This document shows, in pieces, positions 32,235 through 43,814 of a stretch of 64,000 bases of DNA (position 1 is the first letter of the stretch; the number at the start of each line of letters is the position of its first letter). The notes below the pieces were generated by a model. That model was given only the letters and a program-made list of their open reading frames with translations. It ran no database searches and had not been told where the DNA came from. The DNA is from Bathymodiolus brooksi (Eukaryota; Mollusca; Bivalvia; Mytilida; Modiolidae). The position numbers and the translations under genes were made by a program. Location: positions 19,964,640 through 20,028,639 of the forward strand of contig OY804590.1 in the NCBI GenBank assembly GCA_963680875.1, in the 5' to 3' direction.

Positions 32235-34019
32235 ATGGATATTGAGGTAAGTTTCTATAAAAGTTGAGGAAAAAAGCTATTTGCGAACCGATTGTATCTA
32301 AAAGACGTAGAATAAATAATTTCTGTATCAGGAATAGAGTTTTTTTTATGAAAACTACATGCCTTAACAGATTCAGCCGATATTTCCACGATAACCATTG
32401 AAAACATGCCAGGAGGTACCCCATGGGGACAAGTTTAACTACGTATTTTCGATCGGAAATTTTTGCCGGCGTTAAATATAACTAAATTAGTTTTTTTCTT
32501 CTTATAAGTTATGAAGTTGTTCCCCGAGATTTTGATACAGGTGTTAAATTAATTTATTTTAGCCAGTTTTACCGACAATATGAAAACAGAGACATACATG
32601 TAGAACACAGTGAAATACATGTCTGATGAAAACGAATGACATAGCCAGAGTTGTTTTATTTGTTAATTGACTGGAATGTTTGAGAAATTTGGGCTGGATT
32701 AGAAACAAAAGAGACCTTACTTCTAGTTCCACAAGACAGTGGCTGCAAAATAATATGGGACTGACCATTTACCTTGAAGGGGGCTATGTCACGTTTTTTC
32801 GTCATAGAAATGTTTTTTCAGACGCCACAGAAATCATATTTTCTTATTTTCCGGCGAAGTGACAATCTAATTATAACAAGGTGAACTGTGATCTAATGCT
32901 CACTTATGATACCCCTGCCACTTCCCATGATATGGGGTACCTATATGAAGCTTGTGACCAAATACCAGATTTCTGCCATCAATAGTTGTTGAGAAAAATG
33001 TGCATATATGTTCAATGTGGATAAAAACCAACTAAGTCGGCAAACAGGAAGTAGGAATCTGATGGTTCCAAAAACGCTTCCCACGATATGGCATACCTAT
33101 GTGAAGCTTGTGACCAAATATCAGATTTCTGCCATCAATAGTTGCTGAGAAAAATGTGACGAAAAATATTTTGGAAGGACGGACGGACGGACAGACAGAG
33201 GTAAAACAGTATACCCCCTCCCCCTTCGGGAAGCGGGGGTATAATTAGATCTAAAATAGGGAGCAAGTGCGTAGATCTAATTTTAATTAGATTGGCGAAG
33301 TGCTGGCATCATTTTTTTTCTTCAAAATTTTATATATGATTATACTGTGAAAATGGCAAGTATATGATTATACTGTGAAAATGTCAAGTCGGAATATATT
33401 TTTTTCTCCTGTCCAGCCAAATTTTTTTCTTCAAGATTCAGAATTAAAATAATTTTTTAGGAAAAAAAACATATAAAATTAAAATTGAATAGCTTGAGGG
33501 GTAAATTGATAAAAAAAAATGCAAGACCAAAATTGTTCTCCAATCCAACAAAAAAACGAAATAAAACTGTGGTCATAAGAAAGTCCCACGAGAAAATCTT
33601 TCCTTCCAAAATAAGACTTTTTTTTATTTCTCTAAACTGAATTTGTGCAAACTATTTCACTTATAATGAATTATATTTCTTTTTTAAATAGAGCTCATTT
33701 TTCTAGATGAATGTATAACCATCTGTCTTTACTAAATCTCTTGTCTTTATTACAGGACTTTGATCGGATTGTCCTTGATGAGGCAGTGTTGGGGGTTGCT
33801 AGAATGTTTCGAGAGGAACTTGTAGTAATGCCCCATGACGAGGATTACAACAGATCCAATAGGTATGAAGCCTACCGCCAGTATACCATTTGGGCACATG
33901 GCCGACTTGGAGCTGGGGTCAGACGTGTGATCCCAAGCTGTTGTACTTGGAAAATTAGGGACAAGTATCCTGATCTATATGGACAATACAAGGGTTTCAT
34001 TCCTAGACGATTTAATTAA
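32235..34019 (+). CDS. Gene 1 of copy C: P2X7 ballast-domain protein, two exons, intact
   Basis: Exon 1 is 32235-32246 (ATG GAT ATT GAG, donor GTAAGT); exon 2 is 33756-34019 after acceptor 'ttgtctttattacag'. The spliced frame is 91 residues: an acidic start ([13 protein letters not shown]), AYRQY at 43-47, [15 protein letters not shown] at 62-76, GQYKGF at 80-85 and a basic end. The protein differs from copy B at only a few positions (A for E at 14, E for A at 42). The domain is that of the P2X7 receptor C terminus (cysteine-rich, zinc-binding in vertebrates) without a channel. Upstream DNA (32096-32234) would hold the promoter and leader; no clear TATA signal was identified. Intron 1 contains several dispersed repeats. 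Conservation of an open frame in two of four copies suggests recent activity or selection, which is inference. Confidence 0.75.
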
Positions 34020-36693
34020 AACTTGTCATGAAATATTTTGTATTTTATCCCATATACCCTAATGATATAGTTTACCACTTGCTTCCCTATGGTCGGTGGT
34101 TGTCCAGGTACTCTGGCTTCCTCCACCACTAAAACTGGTCGCCATGATATAGCTGAAATATTGCTGAAAGTGGCATTAAAACACCAAAAATAAATAATAA
34201 ATCAACCCTAATGAGTTGTAAATTTCACAAGTTGGTCAGTTGGAATTGTAAATTTAATTTGAAAGTTTTGCCATCTTATTATTATTTTTTGTTATATCAG
34301 CACTGACAATTTCTTCTAAAATGGACTGACAGTCTTTTATATAATTCAAAACCAAACTTGGCAGAGATGTTTTCTATGAGGTCCTACACAAGAGTTGTTA
34401 CTTTTGTGCAGATTCGTCAAAAAACATGGCCACCATGTGACTTTGAAAATTTTCAAGAAACTTGTTCTCAAGAACCGCTGAAGGGATTGAATTGAAATCT
34501 GGTATATATGTTCCTATGAATGTCTTTAACATGTGATGTTACTGTTTGCGCCATTTGAAAATTCAAAATGGCCACCAGCGGAGGTCTAAGTTTGCATTGA
34601 AACCCTATGGGAAACAACATTTTCATCTTCTTCTTGAGAACAGCCGAACAGAATTTAACCAAACTTGGCAGAGATGTTTCTTGTGAGGTCCTAAAAAGTT
34701 GTCCTGGTTTGTACTAACTAGACCAAAACACTGAGTGCTATCATTATTGTGCATTGGACAATTTGTAATGCCCATTATCCTGACTTGGGTACTTTTCCAC
34801 TCTAAATGTGCAGAACTTCTGTTAGACCAGGAAAAACAAAGAGTGACAATCTAAATTTATTTTATGCGACAATAAAGTCAATTGTTTTGTCTTGGTCTTC
34901 AAATCTGGATTTCTGAGATGCTACAATATTAACCTGAGTTGGAGGTTGTGGAATTGGTGCAAGATGGACAGAGATTCTTCTGGGATCATCTACTTCCAAC
35001 TGCACACGTTAATTCATTCCTTCATTATCTTGCAGTCTCATACAAATGATGACCCTTAATAGTCTTGGAACATAGGAATATGACTTGTCAGCTTTAACAG
35101 GCTGCACAGACCATCTAGCTGTCTTTTTGTTGTAACTTCTCTGCCACCTGAAGTAGAAAAATACATACAATGTAATTCACAAGAATAAAACAATAGAATT
35201 GAGATTATGATCTATGGAGCCCTAATTTTCAATTCAAGATGAATATCTCGAATGTATAGTGAATGAGCAACTAAACATATCATTACAAGTCCACTTTATG
35301 AAGGATTTGAGTGATTTGTAGACAGATTTTAGGTTGTGGTCATCCCTCAAGAAGTTCTACGGCAGGCATCACGAGCTGGTCAATGGTTACAGGGTGTCTG
35401 TTACCCAAATCAGAACTGATCTTCATTTGTTGTTGATGTCTTTCCCTTCATCGGATGGGACTTCTACCGGACTTGACCATGGACAACACAGCGGGTTTGC
35501 GACTTTCGATTGACCCTTCTGAAGCCTATGATCAAATATCAGATTGCTGCCATAAATAATTACTGAGAAAAATGTTATGAACATCTTGGGACGAACGGAC
35601 GGACAGAGGTAAAACAGTATAGTACCCCCCCCCCCCCCCCCTTCCAGTGGAGCGGGGGTATAATAAAGCTCCTATGACATATGATCATGCATGGTTCTGT
35701 TATTAGGACAAAATTTCAAGTATGTAAGTTACAACTGAAACATGAAATTATCATGACAAACCTTAGAGTGAAGTTGAGGCTAGGTTCAAAATCTCCATCG
35801 TCAGAATCATCACCAACATCACTGCCCTCTTCAGTAATATCTATTGAGAGACTGTAAGAATAAAAAATAATTGTTTATTACAGTGTATGTGTATAATATC
35901 GAAACAAATTTTGCTATATGGTTCTGATGTGCAGCTGTATAACGAAAAAGCTTTTCAAAATAATATTAAATCTTTATACATCTATGCAGCACACATCTAC
36001 ACAACACAATATAAAGAGACAACATTACATCAAAGTTACAGGAAAAAATTTGGTGCACCAGACGTGCGTCAATTCTGTCCCAGTTTGGTTTCATTCCCGT
36101 AAGTAGCTAAGGGGGACTGGCCATTTCAGCTTGTGGATTGATGAAAATGTAACGATGACGCAGAAGCCAACATGATCCCTATAGCTACTAGTAGTATCAC
36201 TATGCAAGCCACAATAATTAATAGGAAACTGTTATACAAGTGACTGTGTTGAACAATATTGACAATGTTACCTATAAACATAATGTAGAATACATGTATG
36301 TCTAATCTTTAACAAAATGAACATACTCAAATGGGTTCACAAATGAACTCGATTTCTCCAGTTTCATCCGTTTCGTTGAAATGTGATGGCTGCTCATTTC
36401 TTCTACTCTAGAATTACCTTGGTCAGAATATCTAAATCAAAAGTACAAATATCAATCACTACAAAATCACATTTGTCTGAAATTACCAGTTTTAGTAGTA
36501 ATTTGCCTTAAAAAATTTAGATAATTTTACAAAAACCTGCATGATTTTAACACAGACATGGGCCATCGGTCTACTGTTAAATTCACACACTGTGAAACAT
36601 GCAAATTGCTATGGATCTTCACATTATTTCTTAAAAATCTTGTTTATTAATCATACTTACAAGATCCAAACTAAACAAGGGCAAAGTGTGGCA

Positions 36694-37198
36694 TATCCCC
36701 TCGCCTAAAAATTTGACCTGGTGACCTTGACCTTTGACTTTGAAAATCAATAGGGTTCCAGATTCTCTTAAGGACTAAGTATTTACCAAGCTTGGTCAAA
36801 ATCCATTGAAGGATGTTGATTCTAGAGTGTTCACAAGGATGTTATGCTGTAAAATTTTGACCCGGTTATCTTGACCTTTGACCTATAAGGCTATGACCTT
36901 GAAAATCAATAGGGTTTCGGCTATCTTAAGGACTAAGTATGTACCAAGTTTTGTCAAAAATCCATTGAAGGATGTTGATTCTAGTGTTCACAAGGATGTT
37001 ACGCGGTAAAAATTTGACCCTGTGACCTTGACCTTGACCTTGAAAATCAATAGGGTTTCAAATTCTCTTAAGGACTAAGTATGTACCACGTTTGGTCAAA
37101 ATCCATTGAAGGATGTTGATTCTAGAGTGTTCACAAGGATGTGACGGACGGACGGTAGCGTTACTATATCCCTTCGCAACTTCGTTGGCGAGGGGATA
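36694..37198. repeat. CCCCTCGCC-ended repeat, four units (copy C)
   Basis: Same structure as 10248-10908, inverted: starts 'atatcccctcgcc', ends 'ggcgaggggataaa', inside four units with 'gaccttgacctttgac' and 'ggatgttgattctag'. Confidence 0.7.
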
Positions 37199-37199
37199 A

Positions 37200-38110
37200 A
37201 AAGCAGTTCAAATGACAATTCTTTAAATAGAAAGCCTTTATATGAAAAATACATATTGATTTCCCTCTATCATGTCTATGTTGACAATTCTAAGATAGTA
37301 AAGTATAATTTTGGCTCCCTGAACTAAAAATTATGTCCAAAATTGTTGAAATGTAGTAAAAAACTAGTTAATGTAATGTTTTTAGAATAGTCAAGAAATA
37401 AACTTGGTTTGCATAAGGAAATTGAAAACGATTTTCATTTAGTCATAGTCTAAAATATGCAGTTCAGGACATTTCAGTAAAATTTTATAGTCACATATAT
37501 AGAAAAGTTTCTGAAACTTGCAAATTTCTATGGATCTTCATATTATTTTTTAAAAACCTTGTTTATGTATCATACTTACAGGATCCAAACTAAAAATGGT
37601 ACTGAAATGACACTTATTTAAATGGAAAGCTTTTTATATAAAAGATACATACGGATTTTCCACTATGGTAATAATTCACAGACAGGAAGATATAATTTTG
37701 GCTCCCATAACAAAGTGTTATGTTCAAACTTGTTGAAAGTACTTTTAACCTTATTTATGTAATGTATTTCCAGTACCCAAGATATGAACTTGTTTGCATA
37801 AAGGAATTAAAATGATTTTCATTTAGCCATGGTCTAAAATATGCATTTTAGGACATTTCTGAAATTTTCAGTAAAATTTTGTAGTCATATATAAAAAAAG
37901 TTCTGAAACTTGAAAATTTCAATTGATATTCATATCATTTCTTCAAAACCTTGTTTATAATTATATATTATACTTACAGGATCCAAACTAAAAGTGCAAT
38001 TGAAATGAAGCTTCTTTAAATAGAAAGCTTTTATTTGAAAAATACATACTGATTTTCCATTATAGTGATAATTCGCAGAAAGTAAGGTATATACTTTTGG
38101 TTCCCAACAC
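37200..38110. repeat. ~385-bp tandem repeat (copy C)
   Basis: Units near 37200-37580, 37580-37985 and 37985-38110, with 'ggatccaaactaaaa' and 'aaatagaaagc' landmarks. Intron 1 of gene 2. Confidence 0.6.
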
Positions 38111-38823
38111 TAAGTTTCTTGTCCAAGTTGTTGAAATTTGATAAAATTAAAAGCCTAATTATATGTTGTATATCAAAGAAATAAATTTGCGTGAATAAAA
38201 AGAACTTTATAGGGTTTTCATTAAGCCATGTACAGTTTTAATTCTTGCATTAAAAATGAATTGATTCGATATTTCTTTTTAAATTGATAATAATAAACTG
38301 CATTGTCATTGATATCATTTTTGCACTCCCATTTCCCCTTTGCTGGCCTCTTAAAATTTGTGTTTGTTTACCTCGCAAATACGGCCGTTTTATGCTACTC
38401 ATTGACAATAATTTGCTGTTGCCAGGTGCAAAATTACATATATTGATTAATATCTACCGAAAATGATCATAGGCATCATCATAAATTCATAAAATATGAA
38501 AAACGATTGAGAAAAGAAGGCAACATGCTCGGCTTACCTATCAACAATAATCAAGCACTTCCTTGAGTTCGCTCCATCCAACGGCAACGGTCCAACTGAT
38601 CCCCTACATATATCCTGCATTTGTTCCATTTGGAAGATACCTCATTTTCACGCGTTGACAGTTTCTCTTTTGCCCAAGAACCACATGTTGTTTATTGTTT
38701 CTAAACAGTGCGCATGCTCAAGACGTGTTCGCATAGAAGGCCATATGAATAGATTTGAATATTGTCATCCGGACAATAATTGTTTTTTGGGTCTTTTTTG
38801 TCAATAAATCGTATCTTTTGCAA

Positions 38824-38921
38824 CATAACTCGGTGTTAATCTTCATTTTATGAAGGTCAGTACGGAAATCGACAATAATTTTGGGTATGAAAAAATTACG
38901 CAGCTGGTAGACAATATCCCT
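38824..38921. repeat. Right terminal inverted repeat of copy C
   Basis: Mirror of the left end, then TTAA (38922-38925) and flank 'ataaaagttatg'. Confidence 0.88.
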
Positions 38922-38929
38922 TTAAATAA

Positions 38930-39400
38930 AAGTTATGTATTATTAAAATGTAATGATATAATCACCTTGCCATATCATATGTCCTATATTATACCTGTAT
39001 AGACATTAAATACTGATTTCAATTTTCTATTTTTATCAGAGGTACGTACTTAATACGTAATATATTAACCAGTATATGAATACAGGGCGTGCCGGTTTAA
39101 CGTGAAACTGAGTAACTTAATCAATACTGTATAGAACTTGTTGACATCTTAATGTGATCACTTAAGATTCATTTAAAAGAGGTAAGTTATTTATTATTTA
39201 GAGATATATAAATATTAAAATACTTATTCAAACTTAAGGTGTAAATTTGAGAGAGTGTGGATTTCGAGTCTAGTTGATCATTTTGCCTGAAGTTTAACCT
39301 TTCCAACACCATATATTTGCTGAAACATAGTCCTCTGCGTTCTGCCAATAAATCAAACAAAAGATGGGCTCAAGAAAATACTTATGTTGACCTTCAACAA
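38930..39400 (-). repeat. Right arm of the inverted repeat enclosing copy C, with exon-like module copy 3
   Basis: Reverse complement of the left arm. The module (about 39341 down to 39240) reads MFQQIYGVGKVKL and then meets an in-frame stop, so this copy is decayed. The arm is truncated by the MITE at 39427. Confidence 0.6.
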
Positions 39401-39426
39401 CAAATTCATTTAGGCCATTATATTTA

Positions 39427-39673
39427 GGGAACGACCATTTAACTTGAAGGGGGGGTTACGGTTTTTTTCTAAAAATATATTCTGATTCCCAATGTTGCTG
39501 AAAAAAATATTCTGATTTTGGTGGAGGAAATTTTTTTTATCTGATTCAGAGTGTTTATCATATAACCTAATGTTGAATTCTGGAAAAAAATATTTCGCTT
39601 AGCGCGACAAAAAAAATAAATATTCTAACTCTCGTGTTGTCCGAAAAAAAAATTCTGAACGAAACATAAAACC
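39427..39673. mobile_element. Harbinger-like MITE, second copy, right end missing
   Basis: Begins 'agggaacgaccatttaactt' and follows the copy at 27330-27620 to 'gaacgaaacataaaaccat', then changes to 'cagttgtgggaac' without the right terminus. Confidence 0.7.
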
Positions 39674-39733
39674 ATCAGTTGTGGGAACAAATAAAATGGG
39701 GTAAAACAAATACCAAAATACAATAAAACACTT

Positions 39734-39918
39734 ATAGAGAGAGAGAAAATATATACCCTTAACAAACAACTACATCACATCACGTAAAGGTGATAGAGAG
39801 AGAGAAAATATATACCCTTAACAAACAACTACATCACATCAAGTAAAGGTGATAGAGAGAGAGAAAATATATACCCTTAACAAACAACTACATCACCGCT
39901 CACATCAAGTAAAGGTGA
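39734..39918. repeat. Tandem repeat, ~59-bp unit x3
   Basis: Each unit reads 'gatagagagagagaaaatat', 'atacccttaacaaacaacta' and 'catcacatcaagtaaaggt'; the last unit has a small insert ('ccgct'). Confidence 0.9.
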
Positions 39919-39919
39919 A

Positions 39920-40317
39920 TGATTTCGATCAATCCTTATAAATTAATTCAAACTTTTTTTGTTATGATATTGAAAAATATATTTATTTTTTCAAAATAAG
40001 GCAAATAATCGGAAATAAATTTAAATGACCCCAAAGGTGCTTCATTTAAAGAAAACCACGCTACGCCTTGAGAACGACGTCTAATTTCAGATTCAGTACA
40101 TATGAAAATAACCTCAACTTTTTAAACCAATCAAAACACGTATAAAATGACATATGACTCTATGTGCTAAATATAATACATGTAAAAACAAAAATCTAAA
40201 AATAAATCTTAAAATGAATACGTCTTAAATATTACTAGTTCGCTGCCAGATGAAACGCACTACATAAAAGATCAATTAAGAAATAATTCATGCCGGCCAT
40301 ACTTTATTGTTATTCAA
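39920..40317. other. No gene seen
   Basis: AT-rich sequence with no coding motif or clear repeat structure. Confidence 0.45.
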
Positions 40318-40324
40318 ATATGAA

Positions 40325-40530
40325 TGCCGGTGTTACATACTCATTTTTCCCCCTACTCATTCTTCCCCCCGGAAAAATGAGTATATACTAGTTTTTCCCC
40401 CGGAAAGATCAGTATATACTCATTTTCCCCCCCGGAAAGATCAGTATATACTCATCTTTCCCCCTGATTTTTAGGGGGAAATCTGAGTATATACTGAAGT
40501 TTCCCCCTCATACTTAATTCTCCCCCTTTG
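40325..40530. repeat. Palindromic tandem array ('ctcatttttccccc / ggaaaaatgagtatat')
   Basis: About five units of roughly 37 bp that alternate 'tatactcat.tttcccccc' with 'ggaaagatcagtatatac', so the array is both tandem and self-complementary. It ends with an inverted 'agggggaaatctgagtatat'. Confidence 0.75.
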
Positions 40531-40539
40531 CACTGATAG

Positions 40540-40925
40540 ACTATACAAGGGCAATAACTCCTATAAGGGGTCGACCCTATGGAGACTTTTGTAGAGCTTT
40601 TGATGTTGAAGAAGGAAGATCACCTCTATTTTTCTCTATATGTAATACTTTTTGAAATATTAGCCAATGACTGCAGTTTGACCCCTATGTTCTATTTTTA
40701 GCCATGGCGGCCATGTTTTTTCATCGACGGATATATAATTCACTAACTATAGTCTACACACCCTAAGGATCATTCATACCAAGTTTGGTTAAATTATGTT
40801 CAGTGGTTCTCAAGAAGATTATCAAAATGTAAAAAGTTAACGGACGGACGGACGGAAGGACGACGAACGCAATGTGAAGGACGGGGGGGGGGGGGGGGAG
40901 GGGGTTCCGACCACCGGAACCCCCC
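40540..40925. repeat. Dispersed bivalve repeat ending in a G run
   Basis: 'catgttttttcatcgacgg', 'aagtttggttaaattatgtt', 'ggacggacggacgg' and then an 18-base G run (about 40881-40898), followed by the hairpin 'ggttccgaccaccggaacc'. Confidence 0.6.
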
Positions 40926-41254
40926 TGGATTCGCCAATGGTTATCTGTTAATTTATTCTTAAGAATTTCAACTGTTTACAGTAGACCGAGACACAACATA
41001 ATTAGCTTTAAACTCTAAACAAACTATTTTGTGGTAGCTTGTTTGTTTGTAATCGATCATTTTAAATAAAGATCAGTATCTATAGAATGGCAGTGTCCAT
41101 CAATGACGCATAACTATGAACGATACAATTATTAGTTCTACTGTCAAGAGTGTGGATTTGTTTTACCGAACATAATTATACCAATTTATCATATTATGTT
41201 CATTTCAAATAATGAACTAAACGGTAACAGTATTCTCTAAATTAAACTACTACT
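40926..41254. other. No gene seen
   Basis: AT-rich, no supported feature. Confidence 0.45.
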
Positions 41255-41465
41255 ACGAGGGGGGAAGGACCCTTTTCAGGACTCCGGGATGGTGTTTTTT
41301 TAAGCTCGAGAATTCGGGATTGACCATTTCGGGATTCGGGATTGAAATTTTATTATATTCGGGACTTCTGGATTTCAAGTTTTTTAGTTCGGGACTAAGG
41401 GGATTTCAAGTTTTTTAGTTCGGGGTTTCGGGGTCAGACCCCCTCCTAACCCCCTCTACTATATC
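41255..41465. repeat. Dispersed repeat with iterated 'tcgggatt' / 'agttttttagttcggg'
   Basis: Begins 'acgaggggggaaggaccctt' and ends 'gggtcagaccccctcctaac'. 'gatttcaagttttttagttc' occurs twice. Confidence 0.65.
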
Positions 41466-42535
41466 AGCACAACTATTTTTTGCTTCGTTTCATGATCAAA
41501 TTATTATAAAATTGAGCCATCTTGATAAATGCGTTTATCTCCATCTTTTTTGATTGATCTACCGAAAGTGGTAGCACTGTAATACCATATTCACACGTAT
41601 TCCGAATTGAAACTGAATCATTAAATCGAATTTAAATCCGTTATAATTGTCGTATCGGATTTGAAATCAGTTAGCGTTCGCATATGGTCAACCAATGCGT
41701 AATTGTTCGTCTGCATTGAATTTATCTGTGGTTTGCATATTGACTAAAAATTGTACTGAGGGATCTGGTGTTTGCTTAGATCGGATGAGGGATTTTTTCC
41801 GATTCGTCAACAAATGGTCATCAGGATACATTGGAAACATTGTTAGTTTTTCAATAATCTTTTTTCAAGAAACACTGAAGCGATGGTATGGAAACGTGAT
41901 TTGTATGTTCATTTTAAGGTCCTTGACAGGTCTTGTTACTTTTTGAGCCCATCGGAAATTCAAAATCGTTGCCAGCGGAGGTCAAAGTTTGCTTTGAAAC
42001 CATATGTAAAGCAACATTTTCATGGTCTACTTGGAAAACACTGAACAGAATTTAACCACACTTGGCAGAGGTGTTCACTATTATGTCCTACGCAAGTGTT
42101 GTTACTTTTCATGCCGATTCGTTAAAAAATGAATAAAAGAAGAATGTGTCTGAGGACACGGAGTTCTCCGCTTTCAGCTAAGTGGGCCTAACTTCCAAGC
42201 CGTATATGGGATATGGCTGCAATTGAACCTGACCTGCATATTATGGTTGTAAACATTGTCTTGAAATTTCAGAGTCCTTTACAGGTGATAATGGTTTTTA
42301 TGCCGATCGGAAATTCAAAATGGTCGACAGCGAAGGTCAAAATTGCTTTGAAAACCTATGAATTACATTTTCGTAATCTCATTGAGAACCACTGAACATA
42401 ATTTAACCAATTTAACTTTGAGGGTGTTCACTATGAGGTACTACACAAGTGTTGTTTCTTTGGTGCAGATCGATAGGAGACTTTGAACATTCTGATTAAT
42501 CGATTTTCAAGAACCACTGAAGGCATTCTCGGGGG
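41466..42535. repeat. No gene; diverged copies of the 'cttggcagag' bivalve repeat
   Basis: From 41945 on, 'caaagtttgctttgaaacca', 'ggcagaggtgttcactatta' and similar phrases recur in about three diverged units, related to the repeat inside the transposon at 4080-4440. 41466-41940 has no recognisable feature. Confidence 0.5.
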
Positions 42536-42537
42536 AA

Positions 42538-43765
42538 ATTTATTAAAGTAGTCGTCCTCCTCACTACCTTTCTCACCCTTCCTCTCTATCCTCTTCCTCA
42601 CTGCCTCTCTCTCTCCTTCTTCTCCATCCTCCTCCTCACTACCTCCCTCCCTCATTCCTCTTCTCTACTTATCTCCCTCCTTGCTCTCCTCTTCTCACTA
42701 CCTCTCTCCCTCCTTCCTCTCAGTCATCCTCACTACCTCTCTCCCTCCTTCTTCCTCTTCTCTACTTATTTCCCTCCTTCCTCTCCTCTTCTTACTACCT
42801 CTCTCCCTTCTTCCTCTCCCTCCTACTCACTGCCTCTCTCCCTCCTTCCTCTCAATCCTCATCCTCACTACTTCTCCCTCATTCCTCTCCATCCACTTCC
42901 TCACTATCTATCTCCCTCCTTCCTCTCAGTCATCCTCACTACCTCTCTCCCTCCTTCTTCCTCTTCTCTACTTATTTCCCTCCTTGCTCTCCTCTTCTTA
43001 CTACCTCTCTCCCTTCTTCCTCTCATTCCTGCTCACTGCCTCTCTCCCTCCTTTCTCTCAATCCTCCTCCTCACTACTTCTCCCTCATTCCTCTCCATCC
43101 ACTTCATCACTATCTCTCTCCATCCTTCCTCTGAATCATCCTCTCTACCTCCTTCCTCTCAATCCTCCTCCTCACTACCTCTCTCTCCTTCTTCTCCATC
43201 CTTCTCACTACCTCTCTCTCTCCTTCCTCTAGCATCCTCTTCACTACCGCTCTCCTTCCTTCCTCTCAATCCTCCTCACTACTTCTCTCCCTCATTCCTA
43301 TCCATCCTCCTCACTACCTCTCTCCCTCCTTCCTCTCAGCCATCCTCACTACCTCTCTCCCTCCTTCCTCTCAGTCATCCTCACTACCTCTCTCCCTCCT
43401 TCCTCCCAGTCATCCTCACCACCTCTCCATCCTTCATTCCTTTCAATCCGCCACCTCATTACCTCTCTTCTCTTTCCTGTAATATTATCATCCACCTCAT
43501 TATCTCTGTCTTTCTTCCGTCTCCATCCTCCTTATTTAACTCTTCCTAATTACCTTCTCCGTATTCTTTTCTCCTCCGTCGTCATCATCATCCTCCTTAT
43601 TACCTCCTCTTCACTATTTCTCTCCTCCTCGTTTACTTCGTCCTTTCTATCCTCTTCCTTCAAATCTCCTCTTCAATACCTGTTTCACTACTTCCTCCTC
43701 ACTATCTCCATCCTTTTCCATAATGACTCCCTCCCTAATTCCTCCCCGTCATCCTCCTTATTTAT
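42538..43765. repeat. 1.2-kb pyrimidine-rich minisatellite-like tract
   Basis: Almost pure C/T on the plus strand with iterated 'ctcactacctctctccctcc' and 'ttcctctcagtcatcct' at roughly 36-40 bp spacing. The 183-codon ORF (42681-43232) is a Ser/Leu/Pro low-complexity product of this composition, not a gene. Confidence 0.85.
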
Positions 43766-43814
43766 ACCTCTAGTATCTGATTACCACGTTGGTATCTTTA
43801 CACTTTCCTTAGAT

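Larger units (their letters stand above)
34862..38629 (-). pseudogene. Gene 2 of copy C: four exons, premature stop
   Basis: Exons read minus: 38629-38538, 36431-36327, 35851-35762 and 35147-34862. Junctions and phases are the same as in A2 and B. It shares with B the 39-bp shortening of exon 1 and the TAA in exon 4 ('gaatgaattaacgtg' on the minus strand, near 35010). The upstream leader is also shorter than in A2 and B. The product is unrecognised; see copy A2 for the most complete version. Confidence 0.6.
31994..38921 (+). mobile_element. TTAA DNA transposon copy C (complete, isolated)
   Basis: A 6928-bp reference copy. Left flank TTAA (31990-31993) then AGGGATATTGTCTACCAGCT; right end AGCTGGTAGACAATATCCCT then TTAA (38922-38925). 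The terminal inverted repeats are about 100 bp and nearly identical, and diverge after 'gaagatta'. Gene 1 (plus) is intact; gene 2 (minus) has a premature stop. No transposase domain is visible in any frame, so movement must rely on an enzyme supplied elsewhere. Kolobok-like by termini and TTAA target; Sola3 cannot be excluded. Confidence 0.9.

Noticed and set aside
31994..38921. piggyBac assignment
   Set aside because: TTAA fits, but the ends begin AGGG rather than the C-rich start typical of piggyBac, and no piggyBac transposase is seen. A Kolobok-like or Sola3-like origin is preferred, unproven.
42681..43232. 183-codon Ser/Leu/Pro-rich ORF
   Set aside because: By-product of the pyrimidine-rich tract, in which stop codons are rare; no domain or splice context.
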